Notes under the pieces: model-generated | Databases searched by the model: none | What the model saw: the letters and a program-made list of their open reading frames with translations, nothing else | Told to the model about the DNA's origin: nothing | Made by a program: the position numbers and the translations under genes | Part shown: positions 50,133-61,445 of the stretch, in pieces | Layout of the letters: every line of letters begins with the position of its first letter | Position numbering within the stretch: the first letter of the stretch is position 1 | NCBI GenBank assembly: GCA_022376925.1 | Contig: JAIOJX010000006.1 | Coordinates: forward strand, 55,647,658-55,711,657 | DNA from: Tragulus kanchil | Taxonomy: Eukaryota; Chordata; Mammalia; Artiodactyla; Tragulidae | Length of the DNA stretch: 64,000 nt | Reading direction: 5' to 3'

Positions 50133-52367
50133 AAGCTCCCTCAGCCCAGCTGCTCTCCTCAAGGAGATCTGAGCCGTCTGTCGTCCACACATCCATGTGT
50201 TCATCACCCTGTGTTCACTGAGCCTTGGGTCTCCTGTGCCCCTGATCTTCCCACCATCTTCAGCTCTTACGTGCCTGCCTGCTCACCCTCTCACTTCTTC
50301 TGCAGCTGCTCTGGTCTGTGCCCACGTAACTGTTAATCCTGTGTCCTACCTTCTCTTCAGCACTGATCTCTGGGCTCTTGACAAACAGGCATGCCTTGCT
50401 TATAATATGATGCCTCAGATTAATAATAAGATGACGTTAGCTTTCCTACATGGAACATCTCCTCCATCCAGGGCTCTTAAGAAGGGCTGTCTCTTCACTG
50501 TTTCATCATCAAGTTGAAGTGCATAACCTTTAGTCATTTCAGGTGCTCTCTTCTTCTTATTCTCCTGCCATCTTCCCTCCCAGCAGATCTGCAGCTTGGA
50601 AGAAGATGCAACTCTACCAGTCCGATGCAACCAGGTTCCCACATGCTCAGTCAGCCCTGATGGTTCTAAAAGATTTCTCCCTTCTGTGCTGTTGCTGCAA
50701 ACAAAACAGTACCTAAGACCTTTCTGGAAATTTCTTTTGTTTTCATCCTGCTGGCACTTAATTCACTGTTCCTTACCCTCACACTCCCAGATGATTTGTC
50801 ATTTGAGGTTTTTGCTAATTTACTTTCAGTTGTTTTGCCTCTGCTGTTTATCCCCACCCATCCCTGACCTAAATCATCTGCTTCAGTATAACCATAATTT
50901 GCAAAACCAGTCTGATGTACAGTGAACAGTACACAATAAAACTGATTAACTGAAAGCTCCCTTTAAAAAAATTTAAAAAGCTAATAGCTAATAGAATAGC
51001 CTTTTTCATTTTAGAAGTCATGTTTCATCCTGTGGGTTTTCCCCACAAACATGTATTTCAGTGTAATATGCTAATAAGGTTAAACTTTGTAGCTGCGAAG
51101 ATTTGATTCCTTCAGACTGGAACATGATTTTCTCTGGTTAACAGGAAAAGCTCTGAAGTGAAAACGTAGGGATTTCTAATTTCTTTTCTCCTTTTCTGGC
51201 AGAAGAACCCCATTTTCCTTGGGAACCCAGCCCCCTGGGAGGAATGGAAATTTAAAACTAAAGCTCCCTCAGCCCAGCTGCTCTCCTCAAGGAGATCTGA
51301 GCCGTCTGTCGTCCACACATCCATGTGTTCATCACCCTGTGTTCACTGAGCCTTGGGTCTCCTGTGCCCCTGATCTTCCCACCATCTTCAGCTCTTACGT
51401 GCCTGCCTGCTCACCCTCTCACTTCTTCTGCAGCTGCTCTGGTCTGTGCCCACGTAACTGTTAATCCTGTGTCCTACCTTCTCTTCAGCACTGATCTCTG
51501 GGCTCTTGACAAACAGGCATGCCTTGCTTATAATATGATGCCTCAGATTAATAATAAGATGACGTTAGCTTTCCTACATGGAACATCTCCTCCATCCAGG
51601 GCTCTTAAGAAGGGCTGTCTCTTCACTGTTTCATCATCAAGTTGAAGTGCATAACCTTTAGTCATTTCAGGTGCTCTCTTCTTTTTATTCTCCTGCCATC
51701 TTCCCTCCCAGCAGATCTGCAGCTTGGAAGAAGATGCAACTCTACCAGTCCGATGCAACCAGGTTCCCACATGCTCAGTCAGCCCTGATGGTTCTAAAAG
51801 ATTTCTCCCTTCTGTGCTGTTGCTGCAAACAAAACAGTACCTAAGACCTTTCTGGAAATTTCTTTTGTTTTCATCCTGCTGGCACTTAATTCACTGTTCC
51901 TTACCCTCACACTCCCAGATGATTTGTCATTTGAGGTTTTTGCTAATTTACTTTCAGTTGTTTTGCCTCTGCTGTTTATCCCCACCCATCCCTGACCTAA
52001 ATCATCTGCTTCAGTATAACCATAATTTGCAAAACCAGTCTGATGTACAGTGAACAGTACACAATAAAACTGATTAACTGAAAGCTCCCTTTAAAAAAAT
52101 TTAAAAAGCTAATAGCTAATAGAATAGCCTTTTTCATTTTAGAAGTCATGTTTCATCCTGTGGGGTTTTCCCCACAAACATGTATTTCAGTGTAATATGC
52201 TAATAAGGTTAAACTTTGTAGCTGCGAAGATTTGATTCCTTCAGACTGGAACATGATTTTCTCTGGTTAACAGGAAAAGCTCTGAAGTGAAAACGTAGGG
52301 ATTTCTCATCCACAGCATTTCTTTTCTCCTCTTCTGGCAGAAGAACCCCATTTTCCTTGGGAACCCA
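50133..52367. repeat. Tandem duplication 17, unit about 1,128 bp
   Basis: Copy A 50133-51229 and copy B 51261-52367. Near its right end copy A lacks about 10 bases (GATTTCTAATTTC versus GATTTCTCATCCACAGCATT). About 30 scrambled bases lie between the copies. Confidence 0.96.
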
Positions 52368-54885
52368 CCTGCTCCCCTCTGTGTCCCTGTGGTTTAGGCA
52401 GACGTGGTCTCGCCCTCCACTCCAGTGCTCTGTGTGCCCCTGGGCTGGGTCCACCCAGCAAGTCAGGAGTTGGTTCAGGGCGGGCCTGTGACCCAGTTAA
52501 GGGCCAGGCATTTGGCTGGAACTGTCAGGAGGAGTCACATCTTTCCACTGGACCCAGCTGTGAGAATGCCGTTTGGAGCAGTCAGCGGCTGCCTTGCCAT
52601 CATAGGAGTCAAATCTAGCCCAGAGTGGACCAGTCAGAGGAAAGCCAAGTTGAGAGGAGGGGCAAGTGCTCCTGAGTCCTGAGGATGCTGCCTGAGCCCC
52701 TGGAGGGATGGAGAGGCTGGCAGGCAGACTGAGCGATGGGAAAGTGGCATTGCTGGCATCGCTCAGCATCTCTGCACTCAGTAGCTTCCTCAGTGCAGGA
52801 GTGGGGCCTGGAGCAACACGAGTTAGGGAAGAGAGAAGTGAGAGTGGGCAACAGGGACGGAAGTCTCAGAGAGCGGTGCAGGAGGGGTAGGTGACAGGAC
52901 ACTGGTGGGGGCCCATGCCAGGGACAGGCTGCATGGCTGGCAGGGGCAGTCAGGGCCGTGGGGCTTCCACAGAGTTAGCCATGCAGAAGTCAGAGTGCAG
53001 GACTGGGACCATGAAGTGAGAACAGTTAGGACATAGGTGGCCCTAGGCCTGCAGATGACAAGCACAGCACAGCTCCAGGGGCCTGCAAGAGTACCTCTCA
53101 GCCCCACCTAGTACAGGTGAGGCTTTACCCCTTGACATGGGAGGTTCTGGCTCAGGCTGTGAGGAGCCACATGGGCCTCAGGCACGTGGAGGTGTGGCAG
53201 GACATGGACGCCTAGAGACTCTTCTTTTAGTTGAGGTTCAGTACAGATAATAAAAACCACATGGAACTAGCTTGGGACTTTTTGTAAAGAGTTGAGGGAA
53301 GTTTCTTGGAATTCAAGGGTGGAAACGTATCTAGGTTCCAGGAAGGACTGGAGCCAGAACTGGAAACTTTAGGGAAACCGAACATTTATATGTATTCTTT
53401 GCTTTGACTCTGCTCTCTCCTTTCTTCATCTTCTGCATTCATCTCCCCTACCTGGCCCCACCACCACTCCATTCACATTCCTCTGTCTCTTTTTTTCTCT
53501 TTTGTCCCTTTCCTGTTTTTCCATGGAAGCACCTCTCATTGCCCATCTTGACTTGGGTTCCCCGTCTTGGTCCAAATAGCTGACAGCAGGGTTGGGTGGA
53601 GATGGGATGCATAGAGTTTTGTCTTACAAGAGTGACTTGCAGGGACTCTACACTGTGTTGGGGCAGGGGGAGATGATGGGGAGAATATGGAGCTGGGAAG
53701 ACACTCTAGGCTGTGTTCCTCTAACCACCAGGGGCCATCTTCGGTGTATCTACCCTCAGTCTCCACCACAGTCTTCAGTTGTCCTGATGTCTGCACTGGG
53801 CATTTATTCAGCCCACATTCACTGGGCACCAGCCATGTGCTGCCTGCACTTCCATGCCTGGGGAGCCAGTGTTTGAACAACAGGCAAGACTCCTGGGGCC
53901 GTAAAGCTTTCATTCTGGTGGAGAAACAGATCCCAGACAAATAAATGGAAAATGAGTCTCAATGAGTTGGAGGATGGAAACACAACGGGGACGTGCAGTG
54001 GGTAGGAGCCAACTTTACATTGAGGGCTAAGAATACGACACTAAACACAGACACAGAATGAGAAGTGGGCAGCAGAGCAAAGACCTTGGAAGAATGGAGA
54101 CAAAGCAGCTGAGTGGGGTGTAGAGTCCCAGGGAGTCGGGGGCTGCCCCTGCTGTCCGGGGTACCACCCTCATCAGGAGCCCCTGGAGAAGAAGCTGAAC
54201 TCAAGCCTCCTCATCCAGTCCCCTCTGCTGGCTCCTAGTCTGAGAGGCCAGATGCTCCTAACAAAGCCAGGTGAGCTCAGCATCCCCACCAGTAACACCA
54301 ATCCCCACTTTATGCAGCACCAGCTGTTGTTTCCCCAGCCTTTCTGCATTCCCTGTCACTTTTCTCCCTTATCACTGTTATTTCCAGCCCCTTGATGAAA
54401 GTCCAGGGTCCTCAGGTTCTGTCGATCTGAGTCTCTGCCTTTTTGCCTGCCCTAAATTGACTTCCTCTCCTGTCTTGGCTCAACCAGCCCCTGAACAATG
54501 CTTGTCTGCGTGTCTCATGAGTTTCACCATACTCACCCTTTCTCCACCAAGCTGTTCCTGGGTTTCTCTTCTGCCCATCTTTGGAAGTCTTAGAAATGCT
54601 ACTTCTAGCTACCAGCTTCTCCCTGCCCTATTTTCCCCAAGTGTGGACAAAACGCCTCCTAGGTTCTCCCAGAACACAGCTAGGGCCAGTCTAGAGTGTT
54701 GAATGAAGCTTTCCTAAGGGTTGGGGAGTAACTACAGAGACAAAGCAGATCACGGGAAAATGAAAATTCTATAACCTGGGAAAGAAACATCCACCTAGTA
54801 CTGTCACTGCCAATAGGAGGCTGCGTGTAAGGAACATACTTTGTCTCATCCTGCAGAATAATACACTCTCTCATGACCCCAGCTG
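52368..54885. other. Longest duplication-free stretch after 8 kb; no gene recognised
   Basis: About 2.5 kb of unique sequence. Several frames of 80-145 residues are present (for example 54271-54702 plus, 53536-53940 minus), but they are pyrimidine-rich or of random composition and I recognise none. The part near 53800-53950 looks like an old mammalian repeat, family not assigned. Confidence 0.5.
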
Positions 54886-55094
54886 CTCAGGTTAACATGA
54901 TCTAGGCTTGACCTCGGATAATCTGAGTCTCCCAATAGCCCCCACAGGAGCTTCTTCCCCAGGGCCGGGCACAGTGCCCTGCAAGTGGCTCCTTCACCAG
55001 AGAGCTGGGCTCAGGAGTACTAGAAGGCAGGTCATCTGTCTCTCCTCTCCACTGACAAGTGGTGGGCGTCCCTGGAGGGGTTCCTGTTTCCAGT

Positions 55095-55384
55095 TCACAC
55101 AAGCCTCAAATACACATCTGACATGTTCCTCTCATACTTAAAATCCTTCAGTAACTCTGGTTTGTCCAGGTCAAGGTCAAGCTCTTTATCTTGACTGAAA
55201 TTCAGAGTCCTCTGTGACTCCTCCCCCATCTCCTCCTTCATAACTGATCCCAGTTATGTTGAGGCTGGACCCAATTATCAGTGGGTAACACCATGCTTTT
55301 TTACTCAGACCCTGGTACCTGCTTCTACTTGCTCTTCTTTCTCTGTGTGTGCTGTCATTTCCACCCCTTTTTACCTTGCTAGAT
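55095..55384 (+). repeat. L2 LINE, left part
   Basis: ACTTAAAATCCTTCAGTAAC, TCAAGCTCTTTATCTTGAC and TCAGAGTCCTCTGTGACTCC follow L2 order. A SINE at 55398-55673 interrupts it, and the L2 resumes at 55687. The duplicate is at about 56214-56503. Confidence 0.7.
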
Positions 55385-55397
55385 CCAGCTCATCTTT

Positions 55398-55673
55398 TTT
55401 TTCTTTAATTTTTGGCCTCATTTATTTGTTCTTTATTTATTCATATTCATCCATCTTTATTCTTTGGCCTGTGCATGGGCCTCCCATTGCAGTGGCCTCT
55501 CTGGTTGCAGAGCACTGACTCTGGGTGCATGCAATCCAGAGCACTGGCTTGCAATTGGACACACCCATCCAGCCATCCCAGCGGCATGTGGGACCTTCCC
55601 AGGCCATGGATCAGACCATAGTCCCTTGCACTGCAAGGTGGACTGTTTACCCACTGGACCACCAGGGAAGCAC
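55398..55673 (-). repeat. tRNA-headed SINE with distinct body, inserted in L2
   Basis: Read on the minus strand it begins GCTTCCCTGGTGGTCCAGTG and ends T-rich on the plus strand. CCAGCTCATCTTT flanks it at 55385-55397 and 55674-55686. Its body matches the elements at 59387-59729 and 63011-63324 (CCTCCCATTGCAGTGGCCTC, AATTGGACACA, AGCCATCCCAGCGGC) but is more diverged and shorter. Confidence 0.92.
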
Positions 55674-55686
55674 CCAGCTCATCTTT

Positions 55687-55965
55687 GAAGCATCTTCTCA
55701 TCTGTCATATTCTTCAGGAAGCATTCTGAAGATCCTCCCAGAATGCGTTAAATGTCTCTGGTCTGAGTTCTCATCCCCTAATAGCCAGTGCCCACCCCTT
55801 ACTTAACATTTGATGCCACTTGATGTTATCTGTGTACAAGTCACCAGCACCACATCCAATTGCTCCCTGAAGATAGAGACTGTTATTCGTCATTATGTAA
55901 CCAGTACCTGGCAAAATGCCTGGCACAAAGTCAGTGTCAAATAATTTCTTGTTGGATAGAATTCC
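55687..55965 (+). repeat. L2 LINE, right part with 3' end
   Basis: GAAGCATCTTCTCATCTG continues the L2 after the SINE, and ACCAGTACCTGGCAAAATGC, GCCTGGCACAAAGTCAGTG mark the L2 3' end. The duplicate is at about 56805-57083. Confidence 0.7.
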
Positions 55966-56516
55966 AATTTCTTCTGTGTTACAACTTGGAAAACGATTTC
56001 CCCCCTCAGGTTAACATGATCTAGGCTTGACCTCGGATAATCTGAGTCTCCCAATAGCCCCCACAGGAGCTTCTTCCCCAGGGCCGGGCACAGTGCCCTG
56101 CAAGTGGCTCCTTCACCAGAGAGCTGGGCTCAGGAGTACTAGAAGGCAGGTCATCTGTCTCTCCTCTCCACTGACAAGTGGTGGGCGTCCCTGGAGGGGT
56201 TCCTGTTTCCAGTTCACACAAGCCTCAAATACACATCTGACATGTTCCTCTCATACTTAAAATCCTTCAGTAACTCTGGTTTGTCCAGGTCAAGGTCAAG
56301 CTCTTTATCTTGACTGAAATTCAGAGTCCTCTGTGACTCCTCCCCCATCTCCTCCTTCATAACTGATCCCAGTTATGTTGAGGCTGGACCCAATTATCAG
56401 TGGGTAACACCATGCTTTTTTACTCAGACCCTGGTACCTGCTTCTACTTGCTCTTCTTTCTCTGTGTGTGCTGTCATTTCCACCCCTTTTTACCTTGCTA
56501 GATCCAGCTCATCTTT

Positions 56517-56791
56517 TTTTTCTTTAATTTTTGGCCTCATTTATTTGTTCTTTATTTATTCATATTCATCCATCTTTATTCTTTGGCCTGTGCATGGGCC
56601 TCCCATTGCAGTGGCCTCTCTGGTTGCAGAGCACTGACTCTGGGTGCATGCAATCCAGAGCACTGGCTTGCAATTGGACACACCCATCCAGCCATCCCGC
56701 GGCATGTGGGACCTTCCCAGGCCATGGATCAGACCATAGTCCCTTGCACTGCAAGGTGGACTGTTTACCCACTGGACCACCAGGGAAGCAC
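56517..56791 (-). repeat. tRNA-headed SINE, duplicate copy
   Basis: Copy of 55398-55673 carried by duplication 18. The same CCAGCTCATCTTT flanks it at 56504-56516 and 56792-56804. Confidence 0.92.
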
Positions 56792-57412
56792 CCAGCTCAT
56801 CTTTGAAGCATCTTCTCATCTGTCATATTCTTCAGGAAGCATTCTGAAGATCCTCCCAGAATGCGTTAAATGTCTCTGGTCTGAGTTCTCATCCCCTAAT
56901 AGCCAGTGCCCACCCCTTACTTAACATTTGATGCCACTTGATGTTATCTGTGTACAAGTCACCAGCACCACATCCAATTGCTCCCTGAAGATAGAGACTG
57001 TTATTCGTCATTATGTAACCAGTACCTGGCAAAATGCCTGGCACAAAGTCAGTGTCAAATAATTTCTTGTTGGATAGAATTCCAATTTCTTCTGTGTTAC
57101 AACTTGGAAAACGATTGCTTATTTGTTAGAAAGATTCTGTGTGTCGTATTTTCAAATATACAAGCATATGGTTCTGTTAATGTATACAAGTGACCTAGTA
57201 CTAGCTTTGAAAGCCCTGGAAGCTCCCTTTTCTCGAGGGCTAAAGGCGCTCTGCCTTCCTTCCAGCACCCACATCTCCAAGTGAAAGACAGTGGCCATGA
57301 GAGTCAGGTCAGTGCAGTCAAGTTCCCAGTTATCATTTCAGGTGACATCCATGGCAACACAAACGTGCAGACAGTTCTCATGAAGGTCTCTGCAAAAGAA
57401 TCACCTTAGTTT

Positions 57413-57426
57413 AAAAGCACATTGGG
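57413..57426 (+). repeat. Left target-site duplication of the SPEN retrocopy
   Basis: AAAAGCACATTGGG here is repeated at 59074-59087 after the poly(A). It begins within TTAAAA (57411-57416), which suits the L1 endonuclease nicking preference. Confidence 0.9.
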
Positions 57427-59077
57427 CCCAAAAGCAGCTGTTGTTTGTCCCGACCTCCTCAGGCCCCAGCACCCCTCCAGGATTGGCTCTGCCACTTACT
57501 GAAGCCCCACCCACCCCCCAAACAAGATTCCTCTCCACACCTGACTTCCCAGAGGCCTGTGGATATGATGCAGCTTCTGAAGAAGCACCCCATCATGTGG
57601 CAGGGCCTCCTGGCCCTCAAGAACGACACAGCTGCTGTGTGGCTCCACTTCATCTCTGGCAACAATGTCCTGGCCCATCCGTCCCTGCCCCTTTCTGAAG
57701 GAAGGCCCCCCTGAGGGTCACTCAGAGGATGCGGCTGGAGGCCTCACAGCTAGAAGGGGTTACCCGCAGGACGACAGTGGAGATAGGTTACTGTCTGCTG
57801 CTGGCTCTGCCCTGTGGCCGTGACCAAGAGGACGTTGTGAGCCAGACAGCGTCCCTCAAGGCCGCCTTCATCACATATCTGCAGGCCAAGCAGGTGGCAG
57901 GGATCATCAACGTTCCAACCCTGGCTCCAATCAGCCCACCTACGTGCTGCGGATCTTCCTGCCCTGCGAGTTCTAAGAGAGCCACCTGTCCTGGCTGGCC
58001 TCCGACCTCCTAGCCAGCATCTCCAGCATTTCTCCCTACCTCATGATTGTCATTGCCTCCATGTGAGCCGCCGAATGGTCACCATTCAGTGTGTCTTCCT
58101 GAGGCCCTGCAGCAAAAAATAAAACATAAGACAACCCAGCCAAGTGGAGGAAGAAGCTGCCGAGGGGTTCAGACTCTACTGCCAGAGGGTCAGCCTCACC
58201 CTCCTGCCTGCCCGCCCCACTCAACTGGACAGACCCCTCGGGGCAGTGGTGCTGCTACTTGTATGTTTACATGACATTTAGCCCAAGGACAGACCACCAA
58301 CCAATGGACTTGCAGACACCTTGAAGCTGGGTTTCTCTCTCCTCTTTTGGGAGAAAAGGAACAGGGCAGTGGAGTTTTTTTGTTGTTTTTACAAAACAAA
58401 ACAGAACTGCCTTTGCACTAAATTAGTGACTTGAACTTTTGCACAGTGAAGACAGGCTATGACACTCGGGATGTCTTGGTGTACGCGAACACAGCACAGA
58501 CTCACGCAGGACTTCAGACTTCTGCTGGCACCTTGGGGTCGAGGAACATGTCATTGGGCTGTTAGTCCTTTCCCCTCCCCTGCTCAGCTGGATGTCACCT
58601 CTCTTAATTCTTTGGCCACCACTGTCTTTGACCCAGGATGCACAGTTAAGGAAACAGAAGGATTTTCTCTCTTGGTGGAATATGCAGAATTTGGGATGTG
58701 TGTATATATAAATATATAATATATATAAATATATATAATACTGACTTAAAAATCAAATTCCCTGACATACATTTTTTTAATCTGTGCAAAATGTGTTTTC
58801 AGAGAAAATCTTATTTTCATACTCAGACTGTATATTGTCATTCATTTGTATAAGTGCACTTTGTTACAGCACGGGCCCTGCCCCCAGAGTTTGGAAGTGT
58901 CACACACACACAGAAGACTAGCTTCCCTTCTTCCTGTGACCTTGACCTCTCTCCCAACTTCCTAACACTTATTAATTTATGAAACTGTTTTTCTCAGAAC
59001 AGTCTTGTTTTGTGTGTCCATTGGATTACAAACTTTGTTAAAAAATATAAAACATGTCAAAAAAAAAAAAAAAAAAA
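57427..59077 (+). pseudogene. SPEN: SPEN processed pseudogene (SPOC domain, 3' UTR, poly(A))
   Basis: An intron-less copy of the 3' end of SPEN (SHARP/MINT) mRNA. SPEN is a very large nuclear RNA-binding co-repressor whose C-terminal SPOC domain binds SMRT/NCoR. Recognisable SPOC segments are QLLKKHPIMWQGLLALKNDT, HFISGNNVLAHPSLPLSEG, VEIGYCLLLALPCGRDQEDV, SLKAAFITYLQAKQVAGIIN and DLLASISSISPYLMIVIAS. The frame is broken by a one-base loss that leads to a stop at 57712-57714, another one-base loss near 57916, and a nonsense TAA at 57974-57976 (within CEF-stop-ESHL). The ancestral stop corresponds to TGA at 58064-58066. About 1 kb of 3' UTR follows, with AATATA at 59044-59049 and 19 A at 59059-59077. 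The 5' end is truncated inside the coding region. Direct repeats flank it. It is non-functional as a protein; whether it is transcribed cannot be told. Confidence 0.93.
58694..58740. repeat. AT-rich microsatellite in the SPEN-derived 3' UTR
   Basis: TGTGTGTATATA followed by irregular ATATATAA units. It is probably inherited from the parent 3' UTR and later expanded. Confidence 0.7.
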
Positions 59078-59386
59078 GCACATTGGGTGCTCCACGTTTC
59101 CTCCAGGAAGCTCAGAATTCCTTCACACTTGTATTTGCCTGGCTGGCTGCTTGTCTCAGCAGTCTTTCAAGATTCTCTTTGCATTCCTGCATCCTTTGTT
59201 GTATTGTGGCATTCTCTCCAAGGAATGATCAGTCCAGTTGCTGGAGAGAAGTTGGGGACTCAATTATTTACTTATTCATCAGTGAATATTGAGTACCATA
59301 CTACTCTGCATATACATCTGTGAGAAAGAAATAGACAAAAAAACTTTTGTCCTCTAAAGCTTATATTTTAGTAAGAGAAAATAAAC

Positions 59387-59729
59387 TTTTTTTTTTTTTT
59401 AAAAAACCACTATATCATCTTTTTTTTTTATCTTTTTGGGGGGTGGGGTGGGGAGGGAAGGGGACAGGCGGGCCACTTCTATTGGTCTTTCATTTCTCTA
59501 TTTTCATCCGTCTTTGTTCTTTGGCTCCTGTGGGCCTCCTATCACGGTGGCCTCTGTTGTCGCAGAGCGCCGGCTCTGGGGGCATGCACCCCAGAGCTCC
59601 GGCTCAGTAATTGGACACATCAGTCCAGCCGCTCCGCGGCACGTGGGATCTTCCCAGGCCAGGGATGGAACCAGCACCCCTTGCACTGCAAGGCGGTGTC
59701 CTTACCCACTGGACCACCAGGGGAAGCCC
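59387..59729 (-). repeat. tRNA-headed SINE with distinct body, full length
   Basis: On the minus strand it starts GGGCTTCCCCTGGTGGTCC, with body blocks matching 63011-63324, including the C-rich CCCACCCC segment before the tail. GAAAATAAAC flanks it at 59377-59386 and 59730-59739. T runs at the left are the A-tail of the minus-strand insertion. Confidence 0.93.
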
Positions 59730-59826
59730 GAAAATAAACATTTTAAATGAACATAGTATTGAAGGTAGTAAGTACTGTGAAAAAAATATAAGAAAGTAAG
59801 GAGAACCAAAAATGTGGTAGTGATTT

Positions 59827-60009
59827 TTTAGTTTTTTTAATTAATATTTTTTTAATTTTAAAAAGTTTTTGTTATTATTTTTTTTTAATTTGACTGTACT
59901 GGGTCTTAGTTGCAGCACAAGGTATCATATTCTCTGACCATGGGTCGAACCTGGGCCCCTTGTATTGAGAGCTGAGAGCCTTAACCACTGGACCACAAGG
60001 GAAGTCCCA
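59827..60009 (-). repeat. Short tRNA-headed SINE (CHR-like), minus strand
   Basis: The right end in reverse reads GGGACTTCCCTTGTGGTCCA, with a B-box-like GGTTCGACCC. The left end is AT-rich tail. GTAGTGATTT flanks it at 59817-59826 and 60010-60019. Confidence 0.9.
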
Positions 60010-60059
60010 GTAGTGATTTCTGTTATTGTTGCTGTTGGTTGGTTAGTTGGTTGTGTTTT

Positions 60060-60616
60060 TCAAAGGGAGGTTAGGTTTAAAAGAGGTAATGGTAGGCCTC
60101 AGGGAGCATTGAAACAGTTGAGCGAACACTTGAAGGAGATGAGGGAGCAAGCCACATGGAAATGCAGGCTGAGGAACAGCCAGTACTGAGGTCTTAAGTA
60201 AGTCTGTACAAGGAGTAAGGTGAGCAGGGTGGGACGTGCAGGGAAGAGTAATAGAAATGAGATCAGGAAAGTAAGTACACAGGGTGGGTGGGGCCCAGTG
60301 GCACAGAACCTAGTAGATCTTCATAAGAACTGTAATTTCCACTCTGAGGTGAACAGAAAAGCCGTTGCAGCATTTTGGAGAGAGATGTGACATGATCTAG
60401 ATTTAGAACCATTCCCTCTGGTTCTCTCCTAGAAATAGACTCTATCAAGGCAAGAGTGAAAGTGGGGAGAATTTTTAGGAGTCTGCACCATGATCTAGAT
60501 GGAAACAGTACAGGCTTGGACCAGTGTAGAAGCAAAGGTAGAGGTGAGAAGTGGTTGCATTCTGGATAGATTTTGTAAGGGCACTGAATAGGATTTCCTG
60601 ATGTAGGATGTGACAG
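60060..60616. repeat. Ancient interspersed repeat, family not assigned
   Basis: AGTTGAGCGAACACTTGAAG, AGCCGTTGCAGCATTTTGG, TGTGACATGATCTAG and TTGGACCAGTGTAGAAGC are phrases I associate with an old, widespread mammalian repeat. Similar sequence lies at about 26380-26760. I cannot name the family with confidence. Confidence 0.35.
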
Positions 60617-60919
60617 AGAAAAGTGAAAGGGTAGAGTTGTCACAGTGAACTGAGGAAGGCTGCAGGTGGAGCACCTGTTCAGGGCACTCAGGAGTTTGCC
60701 CCACTACATTTGAAGCATCCACAGGATGCATCTGCTGGGAGACATCAAGTGGCAGTTATCGATACAGAAATTTAGAGTTCCAGAGGTAGGTCAGACAGTA
60801 GTTGTAGAGACTATTGAGACATAAATGGAGAAGAGAAGAGGCCCAAGGATTAAATATTGGTATATTCCAATGCTTACGGTAGGAGGAAGAAGAGAAACCA
60901 AGGAAACTAATACACTTGG

Positions 60920-61215
60920 TGTCTTAGCTCAGCTGCCATAACAAAATACCACAGACTGGCTAAAACAACAGGAATTTGTTTTCTCACAGATCTGGGGCCT
61001 GGAAGTTAGGGATCAAGGTGAGAGCATGATTGGGTTCTGGTGAAAGCTCTCTTCCTGGATTGCAGTGACAGCCTTCTCACTGGGTCCTCATATGGTAGGT
61101 GGACAGAGACAGAGCAGAGAGGAACAGAGGGAGCTCATATTCTAAGGGCACTAATCCTGTCTTGAGGGCCTCACCCTCATGAACTCATCCAAGCCTGATT
61201 ACCTACTCTGACCCC
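60920..61215. repeat. Old mammalian repeat (internal to duplication 19), family not assigned
   Basis: GCCATAACAAAATACCACAG, TTTCTCACAGATCTGGGGCC, GTCCTCATATGGTAGG and AAGGGCACTAATCCTGTC are typical of a common old mammalian interspersed repeat. The duplicate is at about 62052-62347. Confidence 0.5.
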
Positions 61216-61261
61216 ATCTGCAAAGATGAATTTTGGAGAGTAAACAGTTCAATTGGTAACA

Positions 61262-61445
61262 CTTGGTAAAGCCCTCATTCAACATCTGTATACCTCAATT
61301 GCTTCATCTGTACAATGAGAATAATAACAGGACCCACTTCAGAGAAGTAAATGAGTAAATGGCAAGGAGTAAGTGGGTTAATATATGTAATATGCTTAGA
61401 ACAGTACATACTAAATCCTACATAGTGTTAACTATTATAATGGCT
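61262..61445 (-). repeat. MIR SINE
   Basis: TACCTCAATTGCTTCATCTG, CAATGAGAATAATAACAGGA and GCTTAGAACAGTACATACTA match MIR order. The duplicate copy is at about 62394-62577. Confidence 0.78.

Larger units (their letters stand above)
54886..57116. repeat. Tandem duplication 18, unit about 1,119 bp
   Basis: Copy A 54886-55998 and copy B 56005-57116, with filler TCCCCC at the junction. The copies differ by an A (ATCCCAGCGG versus ATCCCGCGG) and otherwise look identical. Confidence 0.97.

Noticed and set aside
54271..54702. 143-residue plus-strand open frame
   Set aside because: Its length is explained by pyrimidine-rich sequence poor in stop codons; composition is Ser/Pro/Leu without domain structure.
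55412..56924. Several open frames of 70-113 residues in different frames over the same place
   Set aside because: They lie in a tRNA-headed SINE and L2; such frames recur in every copy of these repeats.
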